DNA of 64,000 bases, from positions 1 through 64,000 of the forward strand of contig MHAK01000121.1 in assembly GCA_001802945.1 (NCBI GenBank), written 5' to 3'. Below are positions 9,229 to 19,590 of the stretch, in pieces. The translations under genes were made by a program, and so were the position numbers. This stretch comes from Ignavibacteria bacterium RIFCSPLOWO2_12_FULL_56_21 (GTDB lineage: Bacteria; Bacteroidota; Ignavibacteria; UBA10030). Each line of letters opens with the position of its first letter. The stretch's first letter is position 1. The notes beneath the pieces were generated by a model. That model searched no databases and was not told the DNA's origin. It saw only the letters and a program-made list of their open reading frames with translations.

Positions 9229-9359
9229 ACAGGCGGTAAGCTGTTTCAGGCTTATGTACTTTCTTTACATTCCGGGCCTCCGTGCGGGCGCCTTCGTTGT
9301 TGAACATGTGGAACCCGTGCATGAGTCCGCAGTGAATATCCACGGAAATTCATGCTCGT

Positions 9360-12188
9360 ATGGAAACAACGGTGAATACTCGAATTGCGTTGCTGTGCAC
9401 CGTTCTTCTCTGTTTGTGTTCGAGTGTGCTCTTCTCTGGAACAACCGGGAAGATTGCAGGCAAGGTGCGGGATGCGTCGACCGGCCAACCGCTGCCGGGT
9501 GCGAATATCGTTCTCACGAATACGACTCTTGGCGCCTCATCGGACGGGGACGGCTATTATGTGATTCTGAACATACCGCCCGGTGAATACGTGATAGTTG
9601 TTTCGTCCGTCGGTTATGCCACGGTCCGTATAAAGGTGAAAGTGGTCGTCGATCTTACGACGACCCAGGATATCGCTCTCTCTGAGCAGGCAATCGTAAC
9701 CGATGCGGTCGTCATCACGGCTGAACGGACTATGATCCAGGTGGACAGGACGAACACGGCCGCTTCCATCGAGTCCGATCAGATAAAAGCGTACCCCGTT
9801 CAAGACATCGGGGAATTGGTTCAATTGCAGGCGGGCGTGGTTCGTGACGCGGATGGCGGGTTTCATATTCGCGGCGGACGCAATTATGAAATCACATACA
9901 TGATCGATGGTGTACCCGTCAGCGATCAATTCCTGCGGAAAGGTGGAAGTATCGTCGAGCTGGACAAGGGGAATATCGATTTCCTTCAGGTCATCAGCGG
10001 GACCTTCAACGCAGAATACGGTCAGTCTCAGTCGGGTATCATCAACATCGTCTCGGGCAGCCCGAAGCAGCACTATGCCGCTTCTGCGACGATGTACACG
10101 GGTAGTTACTACACCACGGGCAAGACATTCCTTGCTCTGAATTCGTTCCGCCCGTCGAATGAACGCAATATTGAGGGTTCATTGAGTGGTCCGGTTCCCG
10201 GCGTACCCTCCCTCGGGCTGTACGCGTTCGCCAGATTCAATAAGGACAATGGTTTTCTTTTCGGTCAACGGTTGACCGTTCCACAGGATGCTTTTCCGGT
10301 CGCGGCGTACCGCGAATGGTTTCAAAGAGAATTTTCCAACACTTCAGCGGCGATCAACAATGCAATTCCTATCCCCGATTCACTTTTGACCGGAGACCGG
10401 GCATTCGTTCCCATGAATGGCAGGGAAAAGATCTCCTTCAATGCCAAACTCTCCTACCAGCTATCGCAGGACATTCGGACGACGTACAGTATTTTCACAG
10501 AGGATGAAAAGGGAAGCGAGTACGATGACAGGTATCGGTACAATCCGGATGGTCTTCCGAACGTGCGTCACGAATCATTCACTCATATCCTCAATCTGAA
10601 CCATGTCCTGGCCGACAATCTCTTTTACGTCGTCAACGTTTCATACTTGAAGCGGATAAGCGATCGTTATCTGCATGAGAATGTCATCGATTCCCGGTAC
10701 GAAACCGTGTCCCCCGAAGTCGGTCGGTTTGCCATTGGAGGTACGGTGCTTGGTAAGCTCTTCTTTAGAACGGAGAAACTGCTGACGAAGGCCGACCTTA
10801 CATGGCAGATGAACGCACACAACATGATCAAGTTCGGCGTTGAAGCGGCGCAACACAGGCTTCGCTACCATGAGATCATGCCCGAGATCGTCGAACAAAA
10901 ACTCCCTCCACCTCCCGTCGGGCTTTCATTCGCCGAGTATCTTGCAATTTCCCGTCAACGCCAGAACACGCTTGTCCTGCCGACCCTCACATCGTCCGGC
11001 GAGACCGGTTACAACGATCAGTTCTACGATCACCAGCCCATTGAAATGGCCCTCTATGCGCAGGACAAGGTGGAACTTGACGAACTGATCATAAATTTCG
11101 GGGCACGCTTTGAATATTTTGACCCGGACCATGTTGTTCTGGAAAAACCCGAAGTGTCGCCGGCTGCCGGAAGCGTGAGTTTGCTGAGTGCTTCACCGGC
11201 GCGCCGTTCAAAGCCGACATTTCAGCTGAGCCCGCGCTTGGGTGTTGCTTTTCCGATCTCCGACCAGGGAGTGATCCACGTATCATACGGACATTTTCGA
11301 AAACTGCCGCCGTTTGAATACATGTATCAAAATTCGCAATTCAAGGTCGCAGGCAGCAACGACTCTCGGTACACCGTCGGGAATGCCGAGCTGAAACCGC
11401 AAACGACGTCGACCTACGAGTTGGGGCTCCAGCAGCAGGTATCCGAAGACTTCGGGGTCGATGCAACATTGTTTTATTCGGACTTTCGGAATTTGCTCGG
11501 TCTCGAAATCGTCCGCCAATTGGGCAACGTGTCGAGCTATCTGAAGCGCGTCAACCGAGATTACGGCAACAACTGGGGTTTCACCCTCGCCGTGAAAAAG
11601 CGTCCATCCGGTCTGGTGTCTGCGACCCTGGATTATACGATGATGGTCGGGAATGGCAACGAGTCCGACCCGAACAACATTGCCATTGCCCGTGGCGCCA
11701 CGTCGGGCGGATTTATCCGCGAGTCGGAAAAACAAGTCATTCCCCTGGATTGGGACCAGCGACATTCCTTCAACGGTACGCTTACGCTCAGCGAACCCGC
11801 AGACTGGACCGTGAGCTGTATCGGCCGCTTCGCCACCGGCCAGCCCTATACGCCCCAACCGATTCTACTCGATGTGAATACCAAGTTCAAGAATACCGAG
11901 AGGAAGCCGTTGCAATGGTCGGTCGATATCAACGCCAGCAAGTCCCTTCAGCTGTTCGGGATTGCGACAGTGCTGTTTGTTCGAGTGTTCAATGTGTTTG
12001 ATGTCGTGAACGAAACAAGCGTACATCCCGAGACCGGGCAGGCGGGAAACGATTATCGGTTTCCGTCGGTGGTCGAATATGAACAGACTCAACTCGTTGG
12101 GCTCTTTACGTTGCGCGACATCGACCTTCATCAGGATTGGTACGCCCCGCCCAGGCGAATTCAACTCGGCGTCACTTTCAACTACTAG
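9360..12188 (+). CDS. TonB-dependent outer-membrane receptor
   Basis: A 942-residue outer-membrane receptor. A signal peptide (residues about 8-27) is followed by a carboxypeptidase-like regulatory domain (about 29-110, GKIAGKVRDASTGQPLPGANI to IALSEQ). Next is a plug with the IRGGRNYEITYMIDGVPVSD segment (about 170-190), then a beta-barrel ending in the aromatic terminus VTFNY. It would carry a bound ligand across the outer membrane using TonB energy. No SusD-type lipoprotein is adjacent. Only 14 bases separate it from the next gene, and the run continues into glpK and glpT, so its cargo may be glycerophosphate-related. The family is certain; the ligand is inference. Confidence 0.88.
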   Translation: METTVNTRIALLCTVLLCLCSSVLFSGTTGKIAGKVRDASTGQPLPGANIVLTNTTLGASSDGDGYYVILNIPPGEYVIVVSSVGYATVRIKVKVVVDLTTTQDIALSEQAIVTDAVVITAERTMIQVDRTNTAASIESDQIKAYPVQDIGELVQLQAGVVRDADGGFHIRGGRNYEITYMIDGVPVSDQFLRKGGSIVELDKGNIDFLQVISGTFNAEYGQSQSGIINIVSGSPKQHYAASATMYTGSYYTTGKTFLALNSFRPSNERNIEGSLSGPVPGVPSLGLYAFARFNKDNGFLFGQRLTVPQDAFPVAAYREWFQREFSNTSAAINNAIPIPDSLLTGDRAFVPMNGREKISFNAKLSYQLSQDIRTTYSIFTEDEKGSEYDDRYRYNPDGLPNVRHESFTHILNLNHVLADNLFYVVNVSYLKRISDRYLHENVIDSRYETVSPEVGRFAIGGTVLGKLFFRTEKLLTKADLTWQMNAHNMIKFGVEAAQHRLRYHEIMPEIVEQKLPPPPVGLSFAEYLAISRQRQNTLVLPTLTSSGETGYNDQFYDHQPIEMALYAQDKVELDELIINFGARFEYFDPDHVVLEKPEVSPAAGSVSLLSASPARRSKPTFQLSPRLGVAFPISDQGVIHVSYGHFRKLPPFEYMYQNSQFKVAGSNDSRYTVGNAELKPQTTSTYELGLQQQVSEDFGVDATLFYSDFRNLLGLEIVRQLGNVSSYLKRVNRDYGNNWGFTLAVKKRPSGLVSATLDYTMMVGNGNESDPNNIAIARGATSGGFIRESEKQVIPLDWDQRHSFNGTLTLSEPADWTVSCIGRFATGQPYTPQPILLDVNTKFKNTERKPLQWSVDINASKSLQLFGIATVLFVRVFNVFDVVNETSVHPETGQAGNDYRFPSVVEYEQTQLVGLFTLRDIDLHQDWYAPPRRIQLGVTFNY

Positions 12189-12202
12189 CCGGACGCATAG
12201 AG

Positions 12203-15200
12203 ATGATCGGTACTCGAAAGTCAGTTCGATGGTTCATCTTTCTCGTTCTGTGTGGTTGGGCGACGCATGAGCTCACGGCGCAGCCGTTTCCCCATCCATT
12301 GAACCGCGCCGGCATTCATACCGGTAATCTTGTCCGGAGTGCGTTTTCGAACTTCGGGAATCTCGGAAGCCGGTCGTTGGTGGAAGCACGAATGGAATGG
12401 CCCATTGGCAGCGGCGTCTTGTACGGTTTCGAGTATATCTACTGGGTGGCGTCTGAAGTCGTTCTGGACAACGGCGACACAGTTCACATCATCAGCGACC
12501 GGTATAGCGGAGGACGGGCCGATGTGCCGCCCAGCAGAGATCACAACTGGGGATGGGAACCGAAGGAAGGATACTTCAACGACAACGGCAACACGCGCGG
12601 GATCGATGAAGATGTCAACGGAAACGGGATTCTCGATGACGGCGAAGATGTGAATGGCAACGGAAAGCTTGACCGGATCCTCTACAATGTCGTGAATTAC
12701 CCGGCGATGAGTCACTTGCCGGAGACATGGCCGTACGATTGGCCCATCGGGAGTCATCCGGGTCAACCCGGAGACCGTCGCAACAGGTGGAACGGGCTCT
12801 TTGGCGCCTATCCGCGTGCTGACCAGGAAAGCTACTACGTCATGGACGACCGAAGCAACGACGAATTCCCTTATTACCCGTTCCCGGGCGATACGCTGTC
12901 GTACCTTCAGGGGAGCCGCCGTGGCGCCGGCCTTGAAGTCGATGTGTGGGGAATGCAATGGTCCAGTCCGCTTGCAGAAGACATCTGGATCAATATTTAC
13001 GAGGTTCGCAACATAAGTCCGGTGGAGTTGAAGCGTAATATCGTTGGCATGTTTGTGGACGCCGACGTCGCAAACACCTCCGCCAACGACGCATCTTCTT
13101 TTGATACGTTCGATGATATCACATATCAATGGGATGTCACGGGCGCAAACCTGCAAGGGAAGAAGTCCGGGTATTTCGGCTTTGCATTCCTGCAAAGCCC
13201 GGGAAACGGGACAGACGGAATCGATAACGACGAAGACGGCATCATCGATGAAACGCAGTTCGACGGAGTTGACAACGACAATGATTGGAAATCATACATC
13301 GACGTCAACGGTAACAGTCGGCACGATTTTGAGGATCTGAACAGAAACGGACTCCTGGATCCCGGCGAAGACGCGGACAGTAGCGGAACGCTCGATACAG
13401 AACCTGCACGGGACGACGTCGGATCCGACGGTGTAGGCCCTTTCGACGACGGCTGGACCGTTTCCGATCAAGGCGAGGGGGACGGCGTCCCTACGGTCGG
13501 CGAGCCGAATTTTGAAGGAACGGACAACGACGAGATCGATCAGATCGGGCTAACAAGTTACTACGCGGGCTCCGTGGAACCTCCGGTCGATGACGAAGAT
13601 TATTGGTCGACAAAGGTCTCTCCAGGAATATTTACGCCTGCATCTCAAGCGCCGGATATCGGATTTTCCTACGGAACGGGATTTTTCAAGCTGCCGGCGT
13701 TGCCGAATCCTCCGCCTCCCCGAGCTCAAATTCCGTTTGAACGCTTTGCGATCGCATGTCTGTTCGGCAATGATTTTCCGGACATCCTCAGGAATAAACG
13801 CATCATGCAGAGGATCTACGATGCGGATTTCAGCTTTTCCAAGCCTCCGCTGAAGCCAATCCTGACGGCGATCCCGGGGAACCGAAAAGTATTTTTGATG
13901 TGGGACGATCAGGCGGAAAGCTCGCGCGACCCTGTGTACGGTCAGGATTTCGAAATGTACAAGGTATATCGCTCGACGGATCCGTATTTCTCCGACATCA
14001 AGACGATCACCGATGCGTTTGGAAACGCCGTCCTGTGGAAATCTCTCGTCCAATTCGACAAGAAGGACGGACTTACGGGACCTCACTCTGTTCCGCTCGG
14101 AGGGGTCGGCGCAGTATATGACATGGGGACCGACTCAGGCCTGCGTCATTCGTTCGTCGACACTACCGTCGAGAATGGCAGAACATATTATTATGCGGTG
14201 GTGTCTGTGGACAAGGGATTTGACCTAGATTTTTATCAAAGGGGTCTGGTCGAGGATAGCACTCTCGGCGAAGCTGAACGCACTGCCCCAACCGAATCCG
14301 GAAAGACCATCGAAGTCGACTTTCTTGGAAATGTGATTTCGAAAGACAGAAATGTCGCGGTCGTGACTCCGCGGGAGCCCGCTGCGGGATATCGGTCGGC
14401 GGAGATCTTCTCTCGTCCCGCCCATGTTGAGGGAACCGCGACGGGATCCGTTGATCTCATGCTCCTGGACCCAGCAGCCGTGCGGGACCGCTCGTACAGG
14501 TTGACGTTCACTGAGCGGGACAGCGTTTTTCGTCAGACACTAGGCTTCGCTTTGGTTGATGCAGCGACGGCGGAGTCCCTACTGGTAGTCGATACTGTCG
14601 ACTTCGAAAGTGAGGAGTTGGAAAAGAAAGTTGTCGACGGATTCAAGCTCTATTTCGCAAACGATTCCCGGGTCGAAATCTCGGGATTTGCTTGGTCGGG
14701 GGCCTCATCGGGGAATAACCTGGCGCCAAAGATCAGCGTCGCCACAACCAACGGCCCCTCGCGCATCGATACGATCCGTTTCCCTGTCGATTTCGAGATT
14801 CGAATGACGCAGGGTCTCTCCGCACGGTCATATGGAACAGTGACGCACAGGGATTCCGTCTATTTTAACATCTGGAATCTGAACGACAATCGTCCTATCG
14901 ATTTCGAGTTCATCGAACCCATCGGAGCGAAGGATAGCACGATCAGCGTAGGAGATGAGCTCGTTCTCATTCTCGAACGTGCGAGTCCGACCAGCAACAT
15001 CATTCGAAAGACTTCGTGGAGGCTAAAATTCGACACCGTTACGGGAACGCCGTACACGCTGCCGAGTCCGGGACATGTCTTGCGTGTTACGACGACAAAA
15101 CCGTTCGCGTCAAAGGATGCGTTTGAATTCTCAATGAGGGCTTCGACGTATTCCGAGAGTCGTGCAAAAGAAATGTTGGCGAAAGTGTATGTTGTGCCCG

Positions 15201-15493
15201 ATCCGTACGTCGCAGTCAACTCGCTTGAACCCAAACGCCCCACCGGCTTCACGGGGCGCTACGAACGGCGGGTCGAATTTGTCAATCTTCCCAGAAGGTG
15301 CACGATCATGATTCTGGCCGTCAACGGCACGCTGATCAAGACTTTGGAGCATTCGGCCGATAGCGACAACGGAAGAGAGGCTTGGGATCTGACAACGAAG
15401 GACGGTTTGGAAGCATCCTTTGGGGTCTATTTCTTCCACGTTAGTGCACCCGGCATCGGGGAAAAAGTTGGTCGATTTGCTCTGATCAAATAA
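12203..15493 (+). CDS. Large exported protein with Asp-rich calcium-binding-type repeats
   Basis: A 1096-residue exported protein; the ATG at 12203 gives a signal peptide (RKSVRWFIFLVLCGWATHELTAQ). Two Asp/Asn-rich blocks stand out: residues about 128-158 (IDEDVNGNGILDDGEDVNGNG) and about 333-450 (IDNDEDGIIDE, YIDVNGNSRHDFEDLNRNGLLD). These resemble thrombospondin type-3 or dockerin-like calcium loops. The central part (about 560-720) contains a fibronectin-III-like stretch (PGNRKVFLMWDDQAESS to GRTYYYAVVSVD). The end (NGREAWDLTTKDGLEASFGVYFFHV) is a FlgD-like domain, a divergent T9SS signal. It lies between the TonB receptor and the PorV-like gene. Export is well supported; the role, perhaps a surface binding or scaffold protein, is unknown. 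Confidence 0.7.
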   Translation: MIGTRKSVRWFIFLVLCGWATHELTAQPFPHPLNRAGIHTGNLVRSAFSNFGNLGSRSLVEARMEWPIGSGVLYGFEYIYWVASEVVLDNGDTVHIISDRYSGGRADVPPSRDHNWGWEPKEGYFNDNGNTRGIDEDVNGNGILDDGEDVNGNGKLDRILYNVVNYPAMSHLPETWPYDWPIGSHPGQPGDRRNRWNGLFGAYPRADQESYYVMDDRSNDEFPYYPFPGDTLSYLQGSRRGAGLEVDVWGMQWSSPLAEDIWINIYEVRNISPVELKRNIVGMFVDADVANTSANDASSFDTFDDITYQWDVTGANLQGKKSGYFGFAFLQSPGNGTDGIDNDEDGIIDETQFDGVDNDNDWKSYIDVNGNSRHDFEDLNRNGLLDPGEDADSSGTLDTEPARDDVGSDGVGPFDDGWTVSDQGEGDGVPTVGEPNFEGTDNDEIDQIGLTSYYAGSVEPPVDDEDYWSTKVSPGIFTPASQAPDIGFSYGTGFFKLPALPNPPPPRAQIPFERFAIACLFGNDFPDILRNKRIMQRIYDADFSFSKPPLKPILTAIPGNRKVFLMWDDQAESSRDPVYGQDFEMYKVYRSTDPYFSDIKTITDAFGNAVLWKSLVQFDKKDGLTGPHSVPLGGVGAVYDMGTDSGLRHSFVDTTVENGRTYYYAVVSVDKGFDLDFYQRGLVEDSTLGEAERTAPTESGKTIEVDFLGNVISKDRNVAVVTPREPAAGYRSAEIFSRPAHVEGTATGSVDLMLLDPAAVRDRSYRLTFTERDSVFRQTLGFALVDAATAESLLVVDTVDFESEELEKKVVDGFKLYFANDSRVEISGFAWSGASSGNNLAPKISVATTNGPSRIDTIRFPVDFEIRMTQGLSARSYGTVTHRDSVYFNIWNLNDNRPIDFEFIEPIGAKDSTISVGDELVLILERASPTSNIIRKTSWRLKFDTVTGTPYTLPSPGHVLRVTTTKPFASKDAFEFSMRASTYSESRAKEMLAKVYVVPDPYVAVNSLEPKRPTGFTGRYERRVEFVNLPRRCTIMILAVNGTLIKTLEHSADSDNGREAWDLTTKDGLEASFGVYFFHVSAPGIGEKVGRFALIK

Positions 15494-15529
15494 GAGAATC
15501 GGTAATCCTGCGGAATACGGACGACACAA

Positions 15530-16606
15530 ATGCAGAAACTATTCATGCCGGCTCAACTCAGGTACTGGTCAATGGTCAACGCAGCAGCGCTGATGTACCT
15601 AGTCCAGCCCTCACTTTTGGCTCAAAAAAGTGACGGCCAGCCGGTCGTTCAATCGGTCTCCAACGTCGGAACCAATGCGGCCGCGTTCCTCCAGATCGGC
15701 ATCGGAGCTCGCGCGTCGGCAATGGGGGGAGCGTATGTGGCTTTGGCGGACGATGGAACGGCAATGTATTGGAATCCGGCGGGGATTAGCCGACTCGGGA
15801 AGGTCGAAGCAGTCTTCACATATTCTGACTGGCTGGTTGACACACGTCACGCATATGCCGGGATTGTTTTTCCCCTTGGAACGGTCGCGTCGATCGGAGC
15901 GCACTTTACATCCTTCGGCATGCCGGAGCAACCTGTACGAACGATTGGGCAGGAAGAAGGGACCGGCGAAACGTATTCGGCAGGCGACTTGGCGCTGGGC
16001 GTAACGTTCGCGTACAATTTCACTGACCGCTTCAGCATCGGTTTCGGGGCGAAGTATATTAATCAACGGATATGGCATACTTCGGCTCACGGCTTTGCAC
16101 TCGATATCGGAGCGCTATATCGCACGCAGTGGGAAGGACTGAACATGGGGTTCAGTCTGACGAATTTCGGGACGAATATGCAGTTATCCGGCAGGGATCT
16201 GTTGAACGCTGTGGACCCTGACAAGAACAATTCCGGAGTGGAAAACATCAATGTGAACTATTCGACGAGCGAATTCCCTCTTCCCCTTGTTTTTCGGTTT
16301 GGCGTGTCACAACACGTTGATATCATGACCGATGATCAGCGTCTCACCGTTTCTGCGGACGTGCTTCATCCAAGCAACAATGTGGAGAGTATCAACGTCG
16401 GGATGGAATTTGCGTTGTATAAGACGATCGACTTCCGCGCCGGATACGAATCGCTCTTTGATCAGGACAGGATAAACGGTCTGACGCTCGGATTTGGCGT
16501 CCATACCGCCCTGTTCTCAGGACTTGCAACGTACTTCGACTATGCCTACGCAGATTGGGGAGTATTCAACTCCGTTCAAAGGTTGTCCCTGCGGATGACA
16601 TTCTAA
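15530..16606 (+). CDS. PorV/PorQ-like outer-membrane beta-barrel protein
   Basis: A 358-residue protein with a signal peptide and the PorV/UPF0164 signature: TNAAAFLQIGIGARASAMGGAYVALADDGTAMYWNPAGISRL near residues 47-90, then alternating amphipathic strands to a terminal aromatic (LSLRMTF). PorV is a FadL-like barrel that acts as a shuttle in type IX secretion, carrying cargo from the translocon to the surface. Many genomes hold several paralogues next to their cargo. Here it directly follows a large protein with a FlgD-like C-terminus, which fits a dedicated cargo partner. The family call is strong. Whether this copy works in T9SS or in solute uptake is open. Confidence 0.8.
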   Translation: MQKLFMPAQLRYWSMVNAAALMYLVQPSLLAQKSDGQPVVQSVSNVGTNAAAFLQIGIGARASAMGGAYVALADDGTAMYWNPAGISRLGKVEAVFTYSDWLVDTRHAYAGIVFPLGTVASIGAHFTSFGMPEQPVRTIGQEEGTGETYSAGDLALGVTFAYNFTDRFSIGFGAKYINQRIWHTSAHGFALDIGALYRTQWEGLNMGFSLTNFGTNMQLSGRDLLNAVDPDKNNSGVENINVNYSTSEFPLPLVFRFGVSQHVDIMTDDQRLTVSADVLHPSNNVESINVGMEFALYKTIDFRAGYESLFDQDRINGLTLGFGVHTALFSGLATYFDYAYADWGVFNSVQRLSLRMTF

Positions 16607-16702
16607 ATTTTCCTACAGCGTGAGTTTCCGAAAGCGACCCTCGGGATTGACCTCGTCTCTTGCCGCTTCCACCGGCCTCTCGGTCGTCATACATGGTCTT
16701 CC

Positions 16703-18241
16703 ATGAAGACGAAGCAGTGCATTCTCGCGATTGACCAGGGCACAACCTTCACCAAGACGTATCTCTTCGACCGGAATTTGAACGTTGTCGCCGGGAACAC
16801 CGGCAGTCACACGCAGATTCGTCCACATGCAGGTTGGGTGGAACACGACGCTCGGGAGATTCTCGGAACCACGATTGCATCGATACGCGCGACACTGAGG
16901 TCGGCCGGTGTACGAGCGTCCGAGATTGCTGCGGTTGGCATCGCGAACCAGGGCGAAACTGTCGTGGCATGGGACGCGTCGACCGGTGCTCCGTTGTATC
17001 ATGCGATCGTTTGGCAAGACCGCAGAACGGAGAAGATGTGCGAAGTCCTCCGCGGCGATCCTTCCTTCGCGCGAAACGTTCGGAACAGGACGGGTCTGCA
17101 CATTGACCCATATTTTTCTGCCACGAAGGTTGCGTGGCTGTCGAAACATGTCCTTGCCATACGTCGCGCGGCGTCGCGGAAGAGACTCATGGTGGGAACG
17201 ATGGATTCGTGGCTTATCTGGAATCTGTCGGGCAGGAAATCGTTTGTCACCGACCCTTCTACTGCGTCGCGTACATTGCTCTTTAACATAAGGACCCTCC
17301 GTTGGGATGTCGGACTTCTCAAGCGTTTCGGCGTTGACCGGAGTTCACTCCCCGATGTACTGCCTTCTCAGGGAGTCTGTGGGACTATAGCATCTTCAGT
17401 CTTGGGGGCTGAGGTTCCCATTGCAGCATTGCTGTGCGATCAGCAGGCGGCATTGCTGGGGCACGGATGCTTGAAAGCCGGACAAGCCAAATGCACGTAT
17501 GGAACCGGGGCTTTTTTCCTGCTGAATCTGGGCAATACAGGCGTCCAATTGGCCGAAGGACTCCTGACGTCCATCGCTTGGTCGATGGAGAAAAACACGC
17601 ACTACGTCTTTGATGGCGGCGTGTATTCGGCGGGAAGCGCTGTGGACTGGCTGAAAAACGGGCTCGGAATCATCGCGACGGCCTCCGAGACACAAGACCT
17701 TGCGACCTCCGTCGATTCTGCGGGAGGCGTCATATTCGTTCCTGCATTGCACGGTCTGGCTTCGCCGTACTGGAATTCATCCGTTCGAGCCTGTTTTCTG
17801 GGTCTCAACGCGCGTACCACTCGGGCCCATCTTGCACGGGCGGTGTTGGAGGGTATCGCGTATCGCATTCGGGATATCTGTGAGACGATGAATTCCGGGT
17901 GGTCACGAAAGATCGAATCGCTCAGTGTCGACGGTGGACTGACCCGGAATACGTTCCTTATGCAGTTCCAGTCGGATATCCTCGGGATTCCCATTCGTGT
18001 CCCTCACATGTCTGAGTCGACGTCCTTGGGTGTGGCCTATCTTGCGGGCTTGGCCGTCGGTTTTTTCAAGGGCGAAGAGGTCTTGCACAGGAAGAACAGG
18101 GCCGGGAGAGTTTTTCTGCCGCGATTGACGAGGGCCGAGCGTGACCGCATGTACGGTGATTGGAAACGTGCCGTTCGCGCTGCCGAAATATTCGCTCGAC
18201 GTGATGGGTCACGACCGCGAGACAACCGGAATTCGCGCTGA
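16703..18241 (+). CDS. glpK: Glycerol kinase
   Basis: A 512-residue FGGY-family kinase, the usual length for GlpK. It phosphorylates glycerol to sn-glycerol-3-phosphate in the cytosol. Motifs in order: LAIDQGTTFTKT (phosphate loop, residues 8-19), GWVEHDAREI, WQDRRTE, CDQQAALLGHGC, KCTYGTGAFFLLN, and GGLTRNTFLMQFQSDILG in the C-terminal ATP-binding half. These follow glycerol kinase more closely than other FGGY sugar kinases. The next gene starts 11 bases later and encodes a GlpT-like antiporter, and a GlpA-like dehydrogenase follows, which supports the assignment. The C-terminal tail after residue 490 is short, Arg-rich and unremarkable. Confidence 0.88.
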   Translation: MKTKQCILAIDQGTTFTKTYLFDRNLNVVAGNTGSHTQIRPHAGWVEHDAREILGTTIASIRATLRSAGVRASEIAAVGIANQGETVVAWDASTGAPLYHAIVWQDRRTEKMCEVLRGDPSFARNVRNRTGLHIDPYFSATKVAWLSKHVLAIRRAASRKRLMVGTMDSWLIWNLSGRKSFVTDPSTASRTLLFNIRTLRWDVGLLKRFGVDRSSLPDVLPSQGVCGTIASSVLGAEVPIAALLCDQQAALLGHGCLKAGQAKCTYGTGAFFLLNLGNTGVQLAEGLLTSIAWSMEKNTHYVFDGGVYSAGSAVDWLKNGLGIIATASETQDLATSVDSAGGVIFVPALHGLASPYWNSSVRACFLGLNARTTRAHLARAVLEGIAYRIRDICETMNSGWSRKIESLSVDGGLTRNTFLMQFQSDILGIPIRVPHMSESTSLGVAYLAGLAVGFFKGEEVLHRKNRAGRVFLPRLTRAERDRMYGDWKRAVRAAEIFARRDGSRPRDNRNSR

Positions 18242-18252
18242 CCGGAGAAATC

Positions 18253-19563
18253 ATGAACTTCATTGCACCGTCTGCCTCACCTGCATTTGACACGCGCCTG
18301 CATGCAGCTTTCCTCCATTGGCGTTACCGGATCTTTGGAGTTATGTGGCTGCTCTACGCCGGGTATTATCTCTGCAGAAAGAATTATTCCGTTGCACAAC
18401 CCGTCTTCATGGAAGAATTCGGTTGGAGTGGTCAGGATGTCGGGGTCATCATATCTTCGTATCTGACGATGTACGCTCTTGGCCAATTCATCTCCGGTCC
18501 CTTGGGTGACCGCTTTGGAGCGCGAAGGATCATCACCGTCGGTCTCCTGCTCAGTGTTGCAGCAAACCTCTTGTTCCCGTTTTCGTCGTCAATTCTCTCC
18601 ATGGCCGTGATGATGGGAGTCAATGGGATAGCGCAATCCACAGGATGGCCGAACAGTATGAAGACGATGTCCAACTGGTTTTCTTTGAACGAGCGCGGCA
18701 GAATGATGGCATGGTGGGGAACGAATTATCAGGTAGGTGATCTCGTCGCGACGGGATTTGCGGCATTTCTTATCGGATCGGCATCGTGGCGGGAAGCGTT
18801 CTGGATTCCTGCAATTGGTTTGGGAATCGTCGGCGGGGTATTTCTGTGGGGTCAGCGAAACCGTCCAGAGGACGTCGGCCTGCCGGGCATAGCTGAATAT
18901 TCGGAGAACGCTCCCACAGTTGAAAGAGGGGATCGACTTGCAGTCGCCGAGACGCCGCATTCTGTAAAGGAAATCGTGGTGGAAGTGTTGCGCAACAAGT
19001 TCATCTGGAACTTGGGCCTGTCCTACTTCTTCCTCAAACTTGTCCGATATACGTTCTTGTTCTGGCTCAGTACGTACCTCGTACAGGTTATCGGATTTCA
19101 GCCGGACAGCGCAGGGTATATGAGCTCCATATATCCATTCGCGGGCTTCCTGGGGACGGTGGCCGCGGGTTATGCGTCCGACAAGTTCTTTTCCGCACGC
19201 CGGGCTCCTGTCAGTGTCATCATGCTGGCGTCCTTGGCGGCTTCGATCTATGGCTACAGCCTGTATGCCGGCCATGCGATCCTGGGTCCGGTGTTCTTGG
19301 GCGTCATTGGTTTCAGCACGTTTGGACCGGATACGCTTATCTCTGCAACTGCAGCGATGGATTTTGGTGCGCGAAGGGGCTCGTCATCGGCCGCCGGATT
19401 CATCAATGGGATCGGTTCCATTGGCGCCGCACTGAGCGGCGTTCTCATTGCCTGGATTTCCAGTGAGTTAGGTTGGAGTGCCGTCTTTCATTTTCTGATG
19501 GCAATCACGGCGGCGTGCCTTGTTCTTCAGACTTTCATGTGGAATGCAAAAGGGACGAATTAA
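18253..19563 (+). CDS. glpT: Organophosphate:phosphate antiporter, GlpT-like
   Basis: A 436-residue MFS protein with about 12 transmembrane segments. The N-terminal stretch RKNYSVAQPVFMEEFGWSGQDVGVI and the motif-A loop GPLGDRFGARRI are characteristic of the organophosphate:Pi antiporter family (GlpT, UhpT, UhpC). Placed 11 bases after glpK and before a GlpA-like dehydrogenase, it most likely imports glycerol-3-phosphate in exchange for phosphate. A good ribosome site (GGAGAAATC) precedes the ATG. UhpC-type sensing or hexose-phosphate transport cannot be excluded, since the substrate-defining residues are not certain by eye. Confidence 0.82.
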   Translation: MNFIAPSASPAFDTRLHAAFLHWRYRIFGVMWLLYAGYYLCRKNYSVAQPVFMEEFGWSGQDVGVIISSYLTMYALGQFISGPLGDRFGARRIITVGLLLSVAANLLFPFSSSILSMAVMMGVNGIAQSTGWPNSMKTMSNWFSLNERGRMMAWWGTNYQVGDLVATGFAAFLIGSASWREAFWIPAIGLGIVGGVFLWGQRNRPEDVGLPGIAEYSENAPTVERGDRLAVAETPHSVKEIVVEVLRNKFIWNLGLSYFFLKLVRYTFLFWLSTYLVQVIGFQPDSAGYMSSIYPFAGFLGTVAAGYASDKFFSARRAPVSVIMLASLAASIYGYSLYAGHAILGPVFLGVIGFSTFGPDTLISATAAMDFGARRGSSSAAGFINGIGSIGAALSGVLIAWISSELGWSAVFHFLMAITAACLVLQTFMWNAKGTN

Positions 19564-19590
19564 CGTCACATCAGCAAAGGACGAACTATC

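Noticed and set aside
12221-13195. 324-residue open frame on the - strand
   Set aside because: Antisense to the Asp-rich secreted protein; no domain or start signal supports it.
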